DNA of 64,000 bases from Achromobacter sp. AONIH1 (GTDB lineage: Bacteria > Pseudomonadota > Gammaproteobacteria > Burkholderiales > Burkholderiaceae_B), in assembly GCF_002902905.1 (NCBI RefSeq), contig NZ_CP026124.1, positions 5,394,001 to 5,458,000 of the forward strand, written 5' to 3'. Below the pieces are notes generated by a model. The model made no database searches, was not told the DNA's origin, and saw only the letters and a list, made by a program, of their open reading frames with translations. A program made the position numbers and the translations under genes. Positions 29,868-39,369 of this stretch are shown here, piece after piece (within the stretch, counting starts at the first letter, position 1; every line of letters starts with the position of its first letter).

Positions 29868-30776
29868 CTAGATCAGGTTCCGCGTGCCCGCGATGGCCGC
29901 CAGCGCATGCGTCACGCCGTCATGCCAGTGCGGCGCGCGCACCCCGAAGGCCCGGGCCAGCCGGCCGCAGTCCAGCGTGGCATTGGCCGGACGCTGCGCG
30001 GCGTTCGGATACTCGCTGGCCGGCACGGCGTGGATGTCGGCCGGCGTCAGCGTCAGGGCCAGGCCGGCGCGGCGGGCCTGGCGCGCGATGAAGCAGGCGT
30101 ACTCATGCCAGCTGGCATCGCCCGAGGCGCTCAGGTGGTACAGGCCGAACGGATAGTCGCCTTGGCCATGCAGATAGCGCGCCACGGCCAGCGCGGTGAC
30201 GTCGGCGATATAGGCCGCGTCGGTCGGCGCGCCGCGCTGGTCGCCGACCACGCGCAAGGCCTCGGGCTGGCGCAAGGCCATCAGCATGGATTTGAGAAAG
30301 CTGTGGCCGAACACGCCATAGACCCAGGACGCCCGGAAGATCAGGTGCGCCGGATTGGCCGCCTGCACGGCGCGTTCGCCGGCCAGCTTGCTGCGTCCGT
30401 ACATGTTCAGGGGCGCGGCCTCGTCATCCTCGACATAGGGCGCGGACTTGGCGCCGTCGAACACATGATCGGACGAGTAGTGCACCATCAGCGCGCCGCG
30501 CGCGGCGGCCAGCGCCGCCAGTTCGCCAGCCGCCTCGGCGTTGATCCGCATGGCGCGCACCGGGTCTGCCTCGGCGCGTTCCACGGCGGTCCAGGCCGCC
30601 GCATTGACGATCACATCGGGCTTTTCCCGACGCACGAGCCTGGCGATCTGCAAGGGATAGGTGAGATCGCAGTCATTCCTGCCCGCCGCCGACACCACGC
30701 CCAGCGGCGCAAGGCTGCGACGCAGTTCAAAACCCAATTGCCCATCCCTGCCCAGCAGCAGAATCTTCTTGGTCAT
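29868..30776 (-). CDS. rfbD: dTDP-4-dehydrorhamnose reductase
   Basis: This 302-residue short-chain dehydrogenase has the nucleotide motif GRDGQLGFELRR, the YGRSKLAGE catalytic Tyr-Lys pair (Y-x3-K) and VNAAAWTAVERAE, all characteristic of RmlD/RfbD. It catalyses the last step of dTDP-L-rhamnose synthesis for surface polysaccharide. The other rml genes are not in the window; no neighbour belongs to the pathway. Confidence 0.9.
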   Translation of the reverse strand: MTKKILLLGRDGQLGFELRRSLAPLGVVSAAGRNDCDLTYPLQIARLVRREKPDVIVNAAAWTAVERAEADPVRAMRINAEAAGELAALAAARGALMVHYSSDHVFDGAKSAPYVEDDEAAPLNMYGRSKLAGERAVQAANPAHLIFRASWVYGVFGHSFLKSMLMALRQPEALRVVGDQRGAPTDAAYIADVTALAVARYLHGQGDYPFGLYHLSASGDASWHEYACFIARQARRAGLALTLTPADIHAVPASEYPNAAQRPANATLDCGRLARAFGVRAPHWHDGVTHALAAIAGTRNLI

Positions 30777-31006
30777 GCTCTCGCTCTGCGGCGCCTGCCG
30801 CGTATCTCCACAGGCCCGCTCCGCTCCGCGCTGATCGCCTGCTTATCGCGCAAATACCGGCCGATGTGCCCGCCTTCATGCCCTTGTGTCCGTCACGCCG
30901 CGAATCTGACGGTGCAATGGTCCGATTTTGGCCTGAGTCGCATCCGGATAGCCATACTAAAACGTAATCTGACTTCGCAAATTTAAGACTATTGAGGATG
31001 CGAACC

Positions 31007-31810
31007 ATGGCCGCCCTCGATGGCCCCGCGCCATCCCAGTCTTGTCCACCTGCCAGCGGAGCATCGATGAAACCGGTCAATACGACATCATTCTCGGCGT
31101 CTGACGCTTCGGGTCCCGAACGCCCGGGTCCCGGCGCCGCCCGCTCGGGCGGCCGCCGACACCTGCTGCTGTCGCGCCCGCCCGCCCCCATCCGGGTCGC
31201 CATCCTGGACGACCATCCCGTCGTGGCGCTGGGAGTGGGAGCTTACCTGGAAATGCGCCAGGGCTTCCGGGTCGTGCACCAGGAAACGTCGGCGCGGGGC
31301 CTGCTGGAAAAGCTGGCCGCCTCGCCCTGCGACGTGGCGCTGATCGATTTCTACCTGCCCCAGGAACCCTGGGACGGCGTGAACTACCTGCGGCGGCTCA
31401 AGCGCTATCACCCGACGATGGCGCTCATCACCTTTTCCGCGGGCAACCGGCACGAAACGCAATACGCAGCCTTCCGTGGCGGCGCCAGCGGCTATCTCGC
31501 CAAGCAATGGGGCATGGTGTTGCTGCCGGACATGATCCGTGGCGTGCTCAGTGGCAAGGACGCCTTCCTGTCGGTGCAGGACGGCAAGATACGCGCCATC
31601 CGGCCGACGCCGCCGCACGCGCAGCTGACGACCTCCGAAGTCGAGATCCTGCGCCATATCAGCCAGGGCCTGTCGGTGACGCAGATCGCGGCCCGCCTGA
31701 TGCGCAGCAAGAAGACCATCAGCACGCACAAGCGCCGCGCGATGCGCAAGCTCGAGCTCTCGGACGATCTATCCCTGGCCCTGTACCTGCGCGAGAAGTT
31801 CGCCGGATGA
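31007..31810 (+). CDS. LuxR/NarL-type response regulator
   Basis: This protein of about 267 residues has a receiver domain (acidic pair in AILDDHP, 68-69; phospho-acceptor D114 in LIDFYLP; Lys in GYLAKQ) and a C-terminal LuxR helix-turn-helix (LTTSEVEILRHISQGLSVTQIAARLMRSKKTISTHK). The first 55 residues are an unstructured extension. Starts at 30998 or 31067 are also possible; 31007 sits 9 bases after GAGG. No sensor kinase is adjacent, so it is an orphan. It resembles RcsB/BvgA-type regulators. Confidence 0.88.
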   Translation: MAALDGPAPSQSCPPASGASMKPVNTTSFSASDASGPERPGPGAARSGGRRHLLLSRPPAPIRVAILDDHPVVALGVGAYLEMRQGFRVVHQETSARGLLEKLAASPCDVALIDFYLPQEPWDGVNYLRRLKRYHPTMALITFSAGNRHETQYAAFRGGASGYLAKQWGMVLLPDMIRGVLSGKDAFLSVQDGKIRAIRPTPPHAQLTTSEVEILRHISQGLSVTQIAARLMRSKKTISTHKRRAMRKLELSDDLSLALYLREKFAG

Positions 31811-31835
31811 GGCAGGCGCGGGGCGCGCCCGCGCC

Positions 31836-33266
31836 TCAGATGATGCGCGAGTAGCTGGCGCCGCTGCTGGCGGCGCGCAGATAGCCGTCGAAGGTCATGG
31901 CCACGGCGCGCACGAAGTACCAGCCCAGGCCCGTCACCTGCACGCCGCCGGCGCGCAGGTTGACCAGGCCCAGTTCGGCCAGATTCGCCAGCTGGGACAG
32001 TTCGCGGCCGAAGTAGTCGCCGAAGCGCAGGCCGTGCCGGGCCTCGACCTGGGCGAAGTCCACGTCGCCCTGGCACATGATGTCCATGATGATCTCGCGC
32101 CGCACCAGATCGTCGGGGCTCAGCTCCAGGCCCCGCTCGGTCGCGAAGCGCCCGGATTCGATGGCCTCGTAGTACGCGTCCAGCGTCTTGACGTTCTGGC
32201 TGTAGGTATTGCCGATGCGGCCGATGGCCGACACGCCCAGCGCCACCAGGTCGCGGTCCGGCTGCGTGCTGTAGCCCTGGAAATTGCGGTGCAGCTCGCC
32301 GCGCTGCTTGGCCTGCGCCAGCGAATCGGAATGCAGCGCGAAATGGTCCATGCCGATGTAGGCATAGCCATGCTTGAGGAACCCCTCGATGGCCGCGCTC
32401 AGCAGGCCCACGCGGGTGGCGCGGTCGGGCAGGTCCGCCTCGTTGATGCGGCGCTGCGGCTTGAACCGCTCCGGCAGGTGCGCATAGGCGTACAGCGCGA
32501 TGCGGTCGGGTCGCAGCGCGATCACCTGCGAAATCGTACAGGCGAACGATTCCGTGGTCTGCAGCGGCAGGCCATAGATCAGGTCCACGTTGACCGAGGC
32601 GTAGCCCAACGCCCGCGCGCTCTGCACCAGCGCCCGCACGTCCTCGAACGATTGCACCCGGTGCACCGCGACCTGCACGCGCGGGTCGAAATCCTGCACG
32701 CCGAAGCTCAGCCGGTTGAAACCCAGCGTGCGCAGTAGCCCCAGGCGTTCGGGCGTGGCCGTGCGCGGATCCACCTCGATGGATATCTCGGCCTCGGGCT
32801 CGAAACGGAAGGCGCGCCGCAGGTCGCCCATCAGCCCGGTCAGTTCCTCATCCGACAGGAAGGTCGGCGTGCCGCCGCCGAAATGCAGCTGCGACACGGG
32901 CACGCCCGCTCCCAGTTCCTCCACGTGCAGCGCGATTTCCCGCGCCAGGGCGTCCAGATAGCGGGCGGCGCGGTCATGATGCCGGGTCACGACCTTGTTG
33001 CAGGCGCAGTAGTAGCAAACTGAATCGCAGAACGGAATGTGCACGTACAGCGACAGCGGCTCGGACGGACTGCTCGCGCGCCGCTGCCGAAGCGCCTGGC
33101 GGTACGCCGACTCGCCGAAGCCGCCGTGATAACGGTCGGCGGTCGGGTACGAGGTATAGCGGGGACCATTCTTGTCCAGCCGCGCCAGGAGCTGGGGAGG
33201 AAAAAAGGGCTCGGCGGCGGACGACGCCGGGGCTTGCGAGAATTGAGGGCGTAGGGCGGCTTGCAT
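31836..33266 (-). CDS. hemN: Oxygen-independent coproporphyrinogen III oxidase
   Basis: This 476-residue radical SAM enzyme has the cluster motif CDSVCYYCACNK (C-x3-C-x2-C with the extra Cys of HemN) and GGGTPTFLS. It matches the long, true HemN form (E. coli 457 residues). It decarboxylates coproporphyrinogen III in anaerobic haem synthesis. An Fnr-box-like sequence lies 36-49 bases upstream and fnr is encoded at 21213. Confidence 0.95.
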   Translation of the reverse strand: MQAALRPQFSQAPASSAAEPFFPPQLLARLDKNGPRYTSYPTADRYHGGFGESAYRQALRQRRASSPSEPLSLYVHIPFCDSVCYYCACNKVVTRHHDRAARYLDALAREIALHVEELGAGVPVSQLHFGGGTPTFLSDEELTGLMGDLRRAFRFEPEAEISIEVDPRTATPERLGLLRTLGFNRLSFGVQDFDPRVQVAVHRVQSFEDVRALVQSARALGYASVNVDLIYGLPLQTTESFACTISQVIALRPDRIALYAYAHLPERFKPQRRINEADLPDRATRVGLLSAAIEGFLKHGYAYIGMDHFALHSDSLAQAKQRGELHRNFQGYSTQPDRDLVALGVSAIGRIGNTYSQNVKTLDAYYEAIESGRFATERGLELSPDDLVRREIIMDIMCQGDVDFAQVEARHGLRFGDYFGRELSQLANLAELGLVNLRAGGVQVTGLGWYFVRAVAMTFDGYLRAASSGASYSRII

Positions 33267-33301
33267 ACCTTGGATTATTCGCTCGCGGCGCGCGCGCCGC
33301 C

Positions 33302-33315
33302 TTGATCTCGCGCAA
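33302..33315. promoter_or_regulatory. Possible Fnr box upstream of hemN
   Basis: TTGATCTCGCGCAA matches the Fnr consensus TTGAT-N4-ATCAA at eight of ten positions. It lies 36-49 bases before the hemN start. Fnr control of hemN is common in proteobacteria. The match is partial. Confidence 0.4.
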
Positions 33316-33408
33316 ACGGGGCGCGCCCCGACGCCCTGGCGGCTGCTCCGCCGGCGCGTCCCTTAAAATCCGCCCTCGCCCCCGAACCGGCAAGACTAGG
33401 AGTCCCGC

Positions 33409-33687
33409 ATGGACACAGACATGGGTACAGAACTGGATGGCCGCCTGCTGGCCATGAGACAGGCGCTGGCCATCGCCATCGCGCTGTCGACCCGCAGCAA
33501 TCCCCAGGCCACCGACATGGCGCTGGAACTGCTGGGCGACCTGAAGGCGCACATGCACGAAGCGCCGTCCGACAGCCCCTTCGAGGTGCCGGCCTGGGTG
33601 GCCGGCGCCCAGGACGAGCTGGACGGCATCGCCCGGCTGGTGCGCGCCTTCACGCAGACGCCCGAGCCCGGCGCGGCCGACGCCTAG
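33409..33687 (+). CDS. Small hypothetical protein
   Basis: This 92-residue acidic protein has no signal peptide or membrane segment. It appears helical (RLLAMRQALAIAIALST, then PQATDMALELLGDLKAHM). TAGGAGTCCCGC precedes the ATG at a good distance. Codon use is as for neighbours, so it is probably a real gene. I do not recognise a family. Confidence 0.7.
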   Translation: MDTDMGTELDGRLLAMRQALAIAIALSTRSNPQATDMALELLGDLKAHMHEAPSDSPFEVPAWVAGAQDELDGIARLVRAFTQTPEPGAADA

Positions 33688-33751
33688 GCCCGTTCGCGCC
33701 GGCTCCGGGCGCCGCGCGGCGCGGCCCGGGAGCGGCCCCGGATGGCGGCCG

Positions 33752-35257
33752 CTACGAAGCATGAGGGTCCGAGGCGCCGCAGCCATTGCCGTCCGGGCGC
33801 CTGACGCGCCAGTACAGGTTGCGGAACTCGGCCGCCACCGGCTCGAAACCCTCGGGCCGGGCCGGCGCCCGTTTCAGCTCCAGCGCGCCGCAACGGCTGG
33901 CCAGGTCGGCCGGCACCCAGGGGCTGAAACGCGGCTCGCCCTTGATCAGCACCAGGGGCCGCTCCGGCAGGCGCAGGGCCAGCGCGCCGGCCTCGGCGGG
34001 CGGCCCGGACACGAGCCTGACGGGTCCGCCCAAGGCGCGCATGGCCGGCGCATGCAGGGCCTCGGCCAGCGCCCGCGAATCGAAATAGCGCCAATCGTCC
34101 GGCTTGCGCGCGATCGCGCCGCCGGTCGGCGCCACCAGCGCCATGCGCAGCATCAGGGCGGCCTGGACCACGAGGAAGGCGACCAGCGCGGCGCGCGGGG
34201 GCACCCGCCGAGTCCAGGCGCCGCCGCCCGCCAACTCCAACGCCGCCGGCACCACGAACAGCAGATAAGGCGTGCCCCAATGCAGCTGCACGTGGGCGCC
34301 GGAGACCAGGGCCATCATGCTGACGAACAGCAGCGGCACCAGCCCGAACGCGAGCAGCAGGGCGCGCGCCGCATCGGGCGCGACATCGGCCGCCACCTGG
34401 GGAGCCGCCGGACGCAACCGGCGCGTGACCAGCCACAGGGCGGCCAGCAAGGCCCAGGCCGGCAATGCGCGGTTCAGGATCTGGTCGCCCCACCAGCGCC
34501 CCACTTCGCGCGAACGCGCGCCCCAGGACAGGTCCGCGCCCAGCGAGGACGACATCGCATAGCCCAGCGGTTCGAAGTTGTGCTCGATGAGCCAGTACAG
34601 GTGCGGGAAGAAGACCGCCAGCGCGGTGAGCGCCGCCACCTGCAGGCCGAACACCTGCATCGGATCGCGCCAGCCGCGCTGGCTGAGCCAGAACACGAAC
34701 ACGCACAGCGCGGCCACGGCCGCCTGGTACTTGGACAGCGCGCCCAGGCCCAGGCACAGGCCCAGCGCCACCCACCAGACGATCTTGCGCGTCTGCCAGG
34801 CGCGCCAGCAGGCGGCCGCCGCGCCGGCCACGAAGGTGATCAGCGGGATCTCGTGGTTGTAGAAATGCAGCCGGCCGTTGTAGAACGTGACGCACAGCCC
34901 GGCCAGCAGCGCGACCAACGCATACGCGCCGCCGCGCATGCCGCGCAGCATGCGCCAATAGATGAAGAACCCGCCCAGCGTGCAGAGCGCGCCCAGCACA
35001 TAGGTGGTCCACGCGGACCAGCCCAGCGCCTGCACGAAGGGCCACAACAGCCAGGTCGGCAGCGGCGGATGCTTGTAGTAGCCCCACTCCAGGCTGCGCA
35101 CCCAGGTCAGTTGCTCGATATTGTCCGTCGGCGGCGCCAGCGTCGAGCGCTCCAGCAGCCACAGCCAGGGCGCGGCGAACGCGATCATGCCCAGAACGAC
35201 CTGCCAGGCTCGCGGCCGGATGGCGTGCAGCGTGTCCTTCAACCCTCTTGCTCCCAT
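33752..35257 (-). CDS. GT39-type membrane glycosyltransferase
   Basis: This 501-residue protein with about ten hydrophobic segments has the family sequence YYKHPPLPTWLLW near residue 80 and an acidic pair in an early loop (APPTDNIEQ), as in ArnT/PMT-type (GT39/PF13231) enzymes. These move sugars from a polyprenyl phosphate to lipid A or other surface acceptors at the outer face of the inner membrane. It is not in an operon with other surface genes here, so the donor and acceptor are unknown. Confidence 0.85.
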   Translation of the reverse strand: MGARGLKDTLHAIRPRAWQVVLGMIAFAAPWLWLLERSTLAPPTDNIEQLTWVRSLEWGYYKHPPLPTWLLWPFVQALGWSAWTTYVLGALCTLGGFFIYWRMLRGMRGGAYALVALLAGLCVTFYNGRLHFYNHEIPLITFVAGAAAACWRAWQTRKIVWWVALGLCLGLGALSKYQAAVAALCVFVFWLSQRGWRDPMQVFGLQVAALTALAVFFPHLYWLIEHNFEPLGYAMSSSLGADLSWGARSREVGRWWGDQILNRALPAWALLAALWLVTRRLRPAAPQVAADVAPDAARALLLAFGLVPLLFVSMMALVSGAHVQLHWGTPYLLFVVPAALELAGGGAWTRRVPPRAALVAFLVVQAALMLRMALVAPTGGAIARKPDDWRYFDSRALAEALHAPAMRALGGPVRLVSGPPAEAGALALRLPERPLVLIKGEPRFSPWVPADLASRCGALELKRAPARPEGFEPVAAEFRNLYWRVRRPDGNGCGASDPHAS

Positions 35258-35420
35258 TTCCCGCGCATCGCGGCCGCCGGTCCCGCCGATCGCCCGGCAT
35301 CGGGCGGCACGGCATTATCAGACGCATCCCCGGGGCCTGGGACGGGCTTTTGTTTAGCATTTGTTCAGAATCTGTAAAGCATTCTGCGGAGCGGCGTCAG
35401 GGGCCGAATTTCAGGCAAAT

Positions 35421-35431
35421 TGGCCTGACCA
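35421..35431. promoter_or_regulatory. FadR/GntR-type operator, site 1
   Basis: TGGCCTGACCA differs at one base from the FadR-type consensus TGGTCNGACCA. An overlapping inverted repeat TCAGGC-N6-GCCTGA spans 35411-35428. Confidence 0.6.
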
Positions 35432-35521
35432 CCAGATAGTTCTCAGTACATACCCTGAGATCGTTTTCCCTTTAAATTCAATATATTTTTCTTTTATCTG
35501 GATTTTCAGGTCTATATTTAC

Positions 35522-35532
35522 TGGCCTGACCA
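35522..35532. promoter_or_regulatory. FadR/GntR-type operator, site 2
   Basis: A second copy of TGGCCTGACCA lies 101 bases from site 1 and 34 bases before the regulator start. Identical copies in one promoter region support a true binding site. Confidence 0.6.
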
Positions 35533-35565
35533 CTTGACCAAGATTCGCGGCATTCTTCTTCCGCC

Positions 35566-36294
35566 ATGACCACCTTCCAAGCCGTTGCCGTCACCCGCCT
35601 GTACCGCATGATCGCCGACCAAATCGCCGGCCGGATCCGCGCGGGCGATTTCCCGCGCGGCAGTCGCCTGCCGTCGGAACGCGAACTGGCGGAACAGCTG
35701 CAGGTCAGCCGCGCCTCGATTCGCGAGGCGCTGATCGCGCTCGAAATCGAAGGCTACGTGGAAGTGCGCGTCGGCTCGGGCGTGTTCGTGACCGCCCGCG
35801 AAGGCGCGGCGCCGCCGGCGCCCGCGCCCGCCGCCGGCGCCGAGGACATCGGCCCCTTCGACCTGCTGGAAGCGCGCATGCTGATCGAGCCCGAATGCGC
35901 CGCGCTGGCCGCGCAACAGGCCACGCCCGCGCAGCTGGCCGCCATCCGCGCCGCGCACGAGGGCATGTCGCTGACCGACATGCCCGGCCAGCACGACCGC
36001 GCCTTTCACAGCGCCATCGCCGCCGCCTGCGGCAACGCCGCCCTGGCCGCCAGCGTGGCGCACCTGTGGAACCTGAGCCAGAGCAGCCCCGTGTTCAGCC
36101 GGATGCAGGACTACTTCGTCAACACCAAGGTGTGGGAAGTCGCCCACGCCGAGCACCAACGCATCCTCACCGCCATCCTCGCCCGCGACCCGATCCGCGC
36201 GCGCCATGCCATGCATGTGCACCTGATCGGCATCCTGGCGCGCCTGCGGGAGGACTTCGGCGACGACGACGGGAGCATCCGCCCCGATCTCTGA
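35566..36294 (+). CDS. FadR-type GntR family regulator
   Basis: This 242-residue regulator has the winged helix (FPRGSRLPSERELAEQLQ, then VSRASIREALIALEIEGYVEV) and a C-terminal FCD domain with metal-ligand-type histidines in DRAFHSAIAAACGN and AEHQRIL. It is the first gene of cluster B and is followed after 90 bases by the TPP enzyme. Two operator-like sites lie upstream, suggesting autoregulation. The effector is unknown. Confidence 0.9.
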   Translation: MTTFQAVAVTRLYRMIADQIAGRIRAGDFPRGSRLPSERELAEQLQVSRASIREALIALEIEGYVEVRVGSGVFVTAREGAAPPAPAPAAGAEDIGPFDLLEARMLIEPECAALAAQQATPAQLAAIRAAHEGMSLTDMPGQHDRAFHSAIAAACGNAALAASVAHLWNLSQSSPVFSRMQDYFVNTKVWEVAHAEHQRILTAILARDPIRARHAMHVHLIGILARLREDFGDDDGSIRPDL

Positions 36295-36384
36295 CCCTTG
36301 CGCGCGACCGCCGACGGCCTGACGCCGCGACGGTCGCTCCGAAACCCATCGGCGCCCCCGGCGCCCACTCCAGGGAGTGCCTGC

Positions 36385-38100
36385 ATGACGGTAGTACCTC
36401 CTGTCCCGCGCAATGGCGGCCAGATACTGATGCAGCAGCTGCGCATCCACGGCGCGCGGCGCGTGTTCCTGGTCCCGGGCGAAAGCTATCTGCCCTGCAT
36501 CGACGCGCTGCACGAACACGCGGGCGCCATCGAACCCGTCGTATGCCGCCAGGAAGGCGGCGCCGCCTACATGGCCGAGGCCTACGGCAAGCTCACCGGC
36601 GAGCCGGGCATCTGCTTCGTCACGCGCGGTCCGGGCGCCACCAACGCCAGCATCGGCGTGCACACGGCCTTCCAGGATTCCACGCCCATGATCCTGTTCG
36701 TGGGCCAGGTCGGCAACGACTTCATGGAGCGCGAGGCCTTCCAGGAAATCGACTACCGCCGCATGTTCGGCCCCATGGCCAAGTGGGTCGCCCAGATCGA
36801 CCGCTGCGACCGCATCCCCGAGTTCATCGCCCGCGCCTACGCCACCGCCACCAGCGGCCGGCCCGGCCCGGTGGTGCTGGCGCTGCCCGAAGACACGCTG
36901 TGGGGCACGGCCGCCGTCCCGGACATGCCGCGCTACCAACGCGTGCCGAACCATCCCGGCGCGCCGGACCTCGAACGCCTGCGCGCCGCGCTGGACGCCG
37001 CGCGCCATCCCTTCCTGCTGCTGGGCGGCAGCGGCTGGACCGCCAGGGCGGTCGAGCGCATCGCCGCCTTCGCCCAGGCCTTCGAGCTGCCGGTCGGCAC
37101 GGCCTGGCGGCGGCTGGAATGCTTCGACCAGCGCCATCCCAACGCCGCCGGCCAGGTCGGCTGGGGCATGACGGACGCGCTGCGCGCGCGCCTCGCGGCC
37201 GCCGACCTGATCCTGGCCGTGGGCACGCGGCTGGGCGAGGCCACCACCGAAGGCTATCTGCTGCCGGCCTGCCCGCTGCCGGCGCAGCGGCTGATCCACG
37301 TGCACCCCGACCCGGGAGAACTGGGCCGCGTCTACCAGCCCTGGCAGGCCGTCGTGGCCGGCCCGGCCGAATTCGCCGAGGCCGCCGCGACGCTGATCCC
37401 CGGCCATGCCGCGTCCCGCGCGCAGGCCGTGCGCCAGGCCCACCAGGAATACCTGGACAGCCTGGAGCCGCTGCCCGCGCCCGGCCCGCTGAGCCTGGAC
37501 GCGCTGGCCGCCGGCGTCAATCAACGCCTGCCGGCCGACGCCTGCGTCACCGTGGGCGCGGGCAACTATGCGCTCTATCCGCACCGCTACCGCCAGTTCG
37601 CCGGCCCCGGCACCAGTCTGGCGCCGACGCTGGGCGCGATGGGCTACGGCCTGCCGGCGGCCCTGTCCGCCAAGCTCGAACATCCGCAGCGCACGGTGGT
37701 CTGCTACGCCGGCGACGGCTGCTTCCAGATGAACATGCAGGAACTCGGCGTGGCCCAGCAGTACCGCCTGGGCGTCGTGGTGCTGGTGTTCAACAACGGC
37801 ATGTGGGGCACCATCCGCGCGCACCAGGAACGCGAGTTTCCCGGCCGTCCGATCGCGCTGGGCTTCGAGAATCCCGATTTCGCGCAGATCGCGCGCGGCT
37901 ACCGTGGCTACGGCGAAATCGTGACGCGCACCGAGGACTTCGCCGCCGCCTTCGAGCGCGCGCTGGCCTATGCCGAGCGCGAACGCCTGCCCGCGCTGCT
38001 GGACATCCGCTACGACGCCGACGGCATCGCGCCCGGCCAGACCCTGTCGGCCATCCGCGACGCCGCCCTGGCGCGCCAGGCCGCTCCCCTCCACTCCTGA
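36385..38100 (+). CDS. Thiamine-diphosphate-dependent enzyme, acetolactate synthase-like
   Basis: This 571-residue protein has the three TPP-enzyme domains. The catalytic Glu lies in CRQEGGAAYMAEAYG, GPGATNA follows it, and the ThDP/Mg motif is GDGCFQMNMQELGVA...NNGMWG. Relatives include acetolactate synthase, glyoxylate carboligase and 2-oxoacid decarboxylases. No small regulatory subunit gene is present, which argues for a catabolic carboligase or decarboxylase rather than anabolic IlvB. It is followed by the N-carbamoylase-type hydrolase after 16 bases. Confidence 0.88.
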   Translation: MTVVPPVPRNGGQILMQQLRIHGARRVFLVPGESYLPCIDALHEHAGAIEPVVCRQEGGAAYMAEAYGKLTGEPGICFVTRGPGATNASIGVHTAFQDSTPMILFVGQVGNDFMEREAFQEIDYRRMFGPMAKWVAQIDRCDRIPEFIARAYATATSGRPGPVVLALPEDTLWGTAAVPDMPRYQRVPNHPGAPDLERLRAALDAARHPFLLLGGSGWTARAVERIAAFAQAFELPVGTAWRRLECFDQRHPNAAGQVGWGMTDALRARLAAADLILAVGTRLGEATTEGYLLPACPLPAQRLIHVHPDPGELGRVYQPWQAVVAGPAEFAEAAATLIPGHAASRAQAVRQAHQEYLDSLEPLPAPGPLSLDALAAGVNQRLPADACVTVGAGNYALYPHRYRQFAGPGTSLAPTLGAMGYGLPAALSAKLEHPQRTVVCYAGDGCFQMNMQELGVAQQYRLGVVVLVFNNGMWGTIRAHQEREFPGRPIALGFENPDFAQIARGYRGYGEIVTRTEDFAAAFERALAYAERERLPALLDIRYDADGIAPGQTLSAIRDAALARQAAPLHS

Positions 38101-38116
38101 ACCCTAGAGGCCGACC

Positions 38117-39364
38117 ATGAGCAATTCCCCTCTGTCCGTCAACGGCAACCGGCTGTGGCAGTCCCTGATGGACCTGGCCCGGATCGGCGCCACCGCCAAG
38201 GGCGGCAACTGCCGCCTGGCCCTGACCGCGCTGGACGGCCAGGGCCGCGACCTGGTCACGGGCTGGATGCGTGACGCCGGCATGCGCGTGCGCGTGGACC
38301 AGCTGGGCAACATCTTCGCGCGCCGCGCCGGCCGCGATGACACGCTGCCCCCCGTCATGACGGGCAGCCACATCGACACCCAGCCCACTGGCGGCAAGTT
38401 CGACGGCTGCTACGGCGTGCTGGCGGGCCTGGAAGTGATCCGTACGCTCAACGACGCCGGCGTGCAGACCGAAGCGCCGCTGGAAGTCGCCATCTGGACC
38501 AACGAGGAAGGCTCGCGCTTCGTGCCGGTGATGATGGGCTCGGGCGTGTTCGCCGGCAAATTCACGCTGGAAACCGCGCTGTCCGCCCGCGACGCCCAGG
38601 GCCTGTCGGTGCGCGACGAATTGCAGGCCATCGGCTACGCCGGCGCGGACCCGGTGGGCGGCCGTCCGGTCAACGCCTATTTCGAGGCGCACATCGAGCA
38701 GGGCCCGATCCTGGAGCACGAGGAAAAGGTCGTGGGCGTGGTCACCGGATCGCTGGGCCTGCGCTGGTACGACATCATCGTGACCGGCATGGAAATGCAC
38801 GCCGGCCCCACGCCCATGCCGATCCGTCGCGACGCGCTGCTGGCGGCCAGCCACCTGGTGCAGGCGGTGATCGGCATCGCCAACGCCAACCAGCCGCATG
38901 GCCGAGGCACGGTGGGCGAGCTGCACGCCCATCCCGGCTCGCGCAACGTCATCCCCGGACAGGTGCGCATGACGGCCGACCTGCGCCACGAGGACGAAGC
39001 CACGCTCACCCGCATGGACCAGGCGCTGCGCCAGGCCTGCAAGGACGTGGCGGCGGCCCACCATGTCGAGGTGGAACTGAAGGACGTGCAGTATTTCCGG
39101 CCCACGCCCTTCGATCCCGACCTGGTCGGCAAGGTGCGCCAGGGCGCCGCCAGCCGTGGCCTGCCGGCCATGGACATCGTCACCGGCGCCGGACACGACG
39201 CGGTGTACATGGCCTCGGTCGCGCCCACCGCCATGATCTTCGTGCCCTGCAAGGACGGCGTCAGCCACAACGAAATCGAGGACGCGCAACCGCAGCACCT
39301 GGAAGCCGGCTGCAACGTGCTGCTGGACGCCATGGTGGCGCGCGCCGGCCGCAGCGGGAGCTGA
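38117..39364 (+). CDS. M20 hydrolase, N-carbamoyl-L-amino acid hydrolase / allantoate amidohydrolase type
   Basis: This 415-residue M20-family amidase has metal-binding motifs TGSHIDTQPTGGKFDG, WTNEEGSRF and HIEQGPILE and a dimerisation lid between them. The family (HyuC, AllC, beta-ureidopropionase) splits carbamoyl or ureido groups from amino acids, releasing ammonia and carbon dioxide. It sits in the middle of cluster B with an aldehyde dehydrogenase 5 bases downstream. Its exact substrate cannot be read from sequence. Confidence 0.9.
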   Translation: MSNSPLSVNGNRLWQSLMDLARIGATAKGGNCRLALTALDGQGRDLVTGWMRDAGMRVRVDQLGNIFARRAGRDDTLPPVMTGSHIDTQPTGGKFDGCYGVLAGLEVIRTLNDAGVQTEAPLEVAIWTNEEGSRFVPVMMGSGVFAGKFTLETALSARDAQGLSVRDELQAIGYAGADPVGGRPVNAYFEAHIEQGPILEHEEKVVGVVTGSLGLRWYDIIVTGMEMHAGPTPMPIRRDALLAASHLVQAVIGIANANQPHGRGTVGELHAHPGSRNVIPGQVRMTADLRHEDEATLTRMDQALRQACKDVAAAHHVEVELKDVQYFRPTPFDPDLVGKVRQGAASRGLPAMDIVTGAGHDAVYMASVAPTAMIFVPCKDGVSHNEIEDAQPQHLEAGCNVLLDAMVARAGRSGS

Positions 39365-39369
39365 ACGAC

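Larger units (their letters stand above)
35258..35565. other. AT-rich regulatory region between GT39 and FadR-type genes
   Basis: This 308-base gap carries no gene. The part from about 35440 to 35520 is strikingly AT-rich for this genome (TTTAAATTCAATATATTTT). It contains two copies of TGGCCTGACCA and probably the promoter of cluster B. Confidence 0.7.

Noticed and set aside
33688..33751. GC-rich imperfect inverted repeat between the small hypothetical gene and the GT39 gene
   Set aside because: The stem is interrupted and lacks a T-run; too weak to call a terminator.
35518..38094. An 858-residue minus-strand open frame opposite the FadR-type and TPP enzyme genes
   Set aside because: Low-complexity Arg/Gly/Ala-rich shadow of well-supported plus-strand genes.
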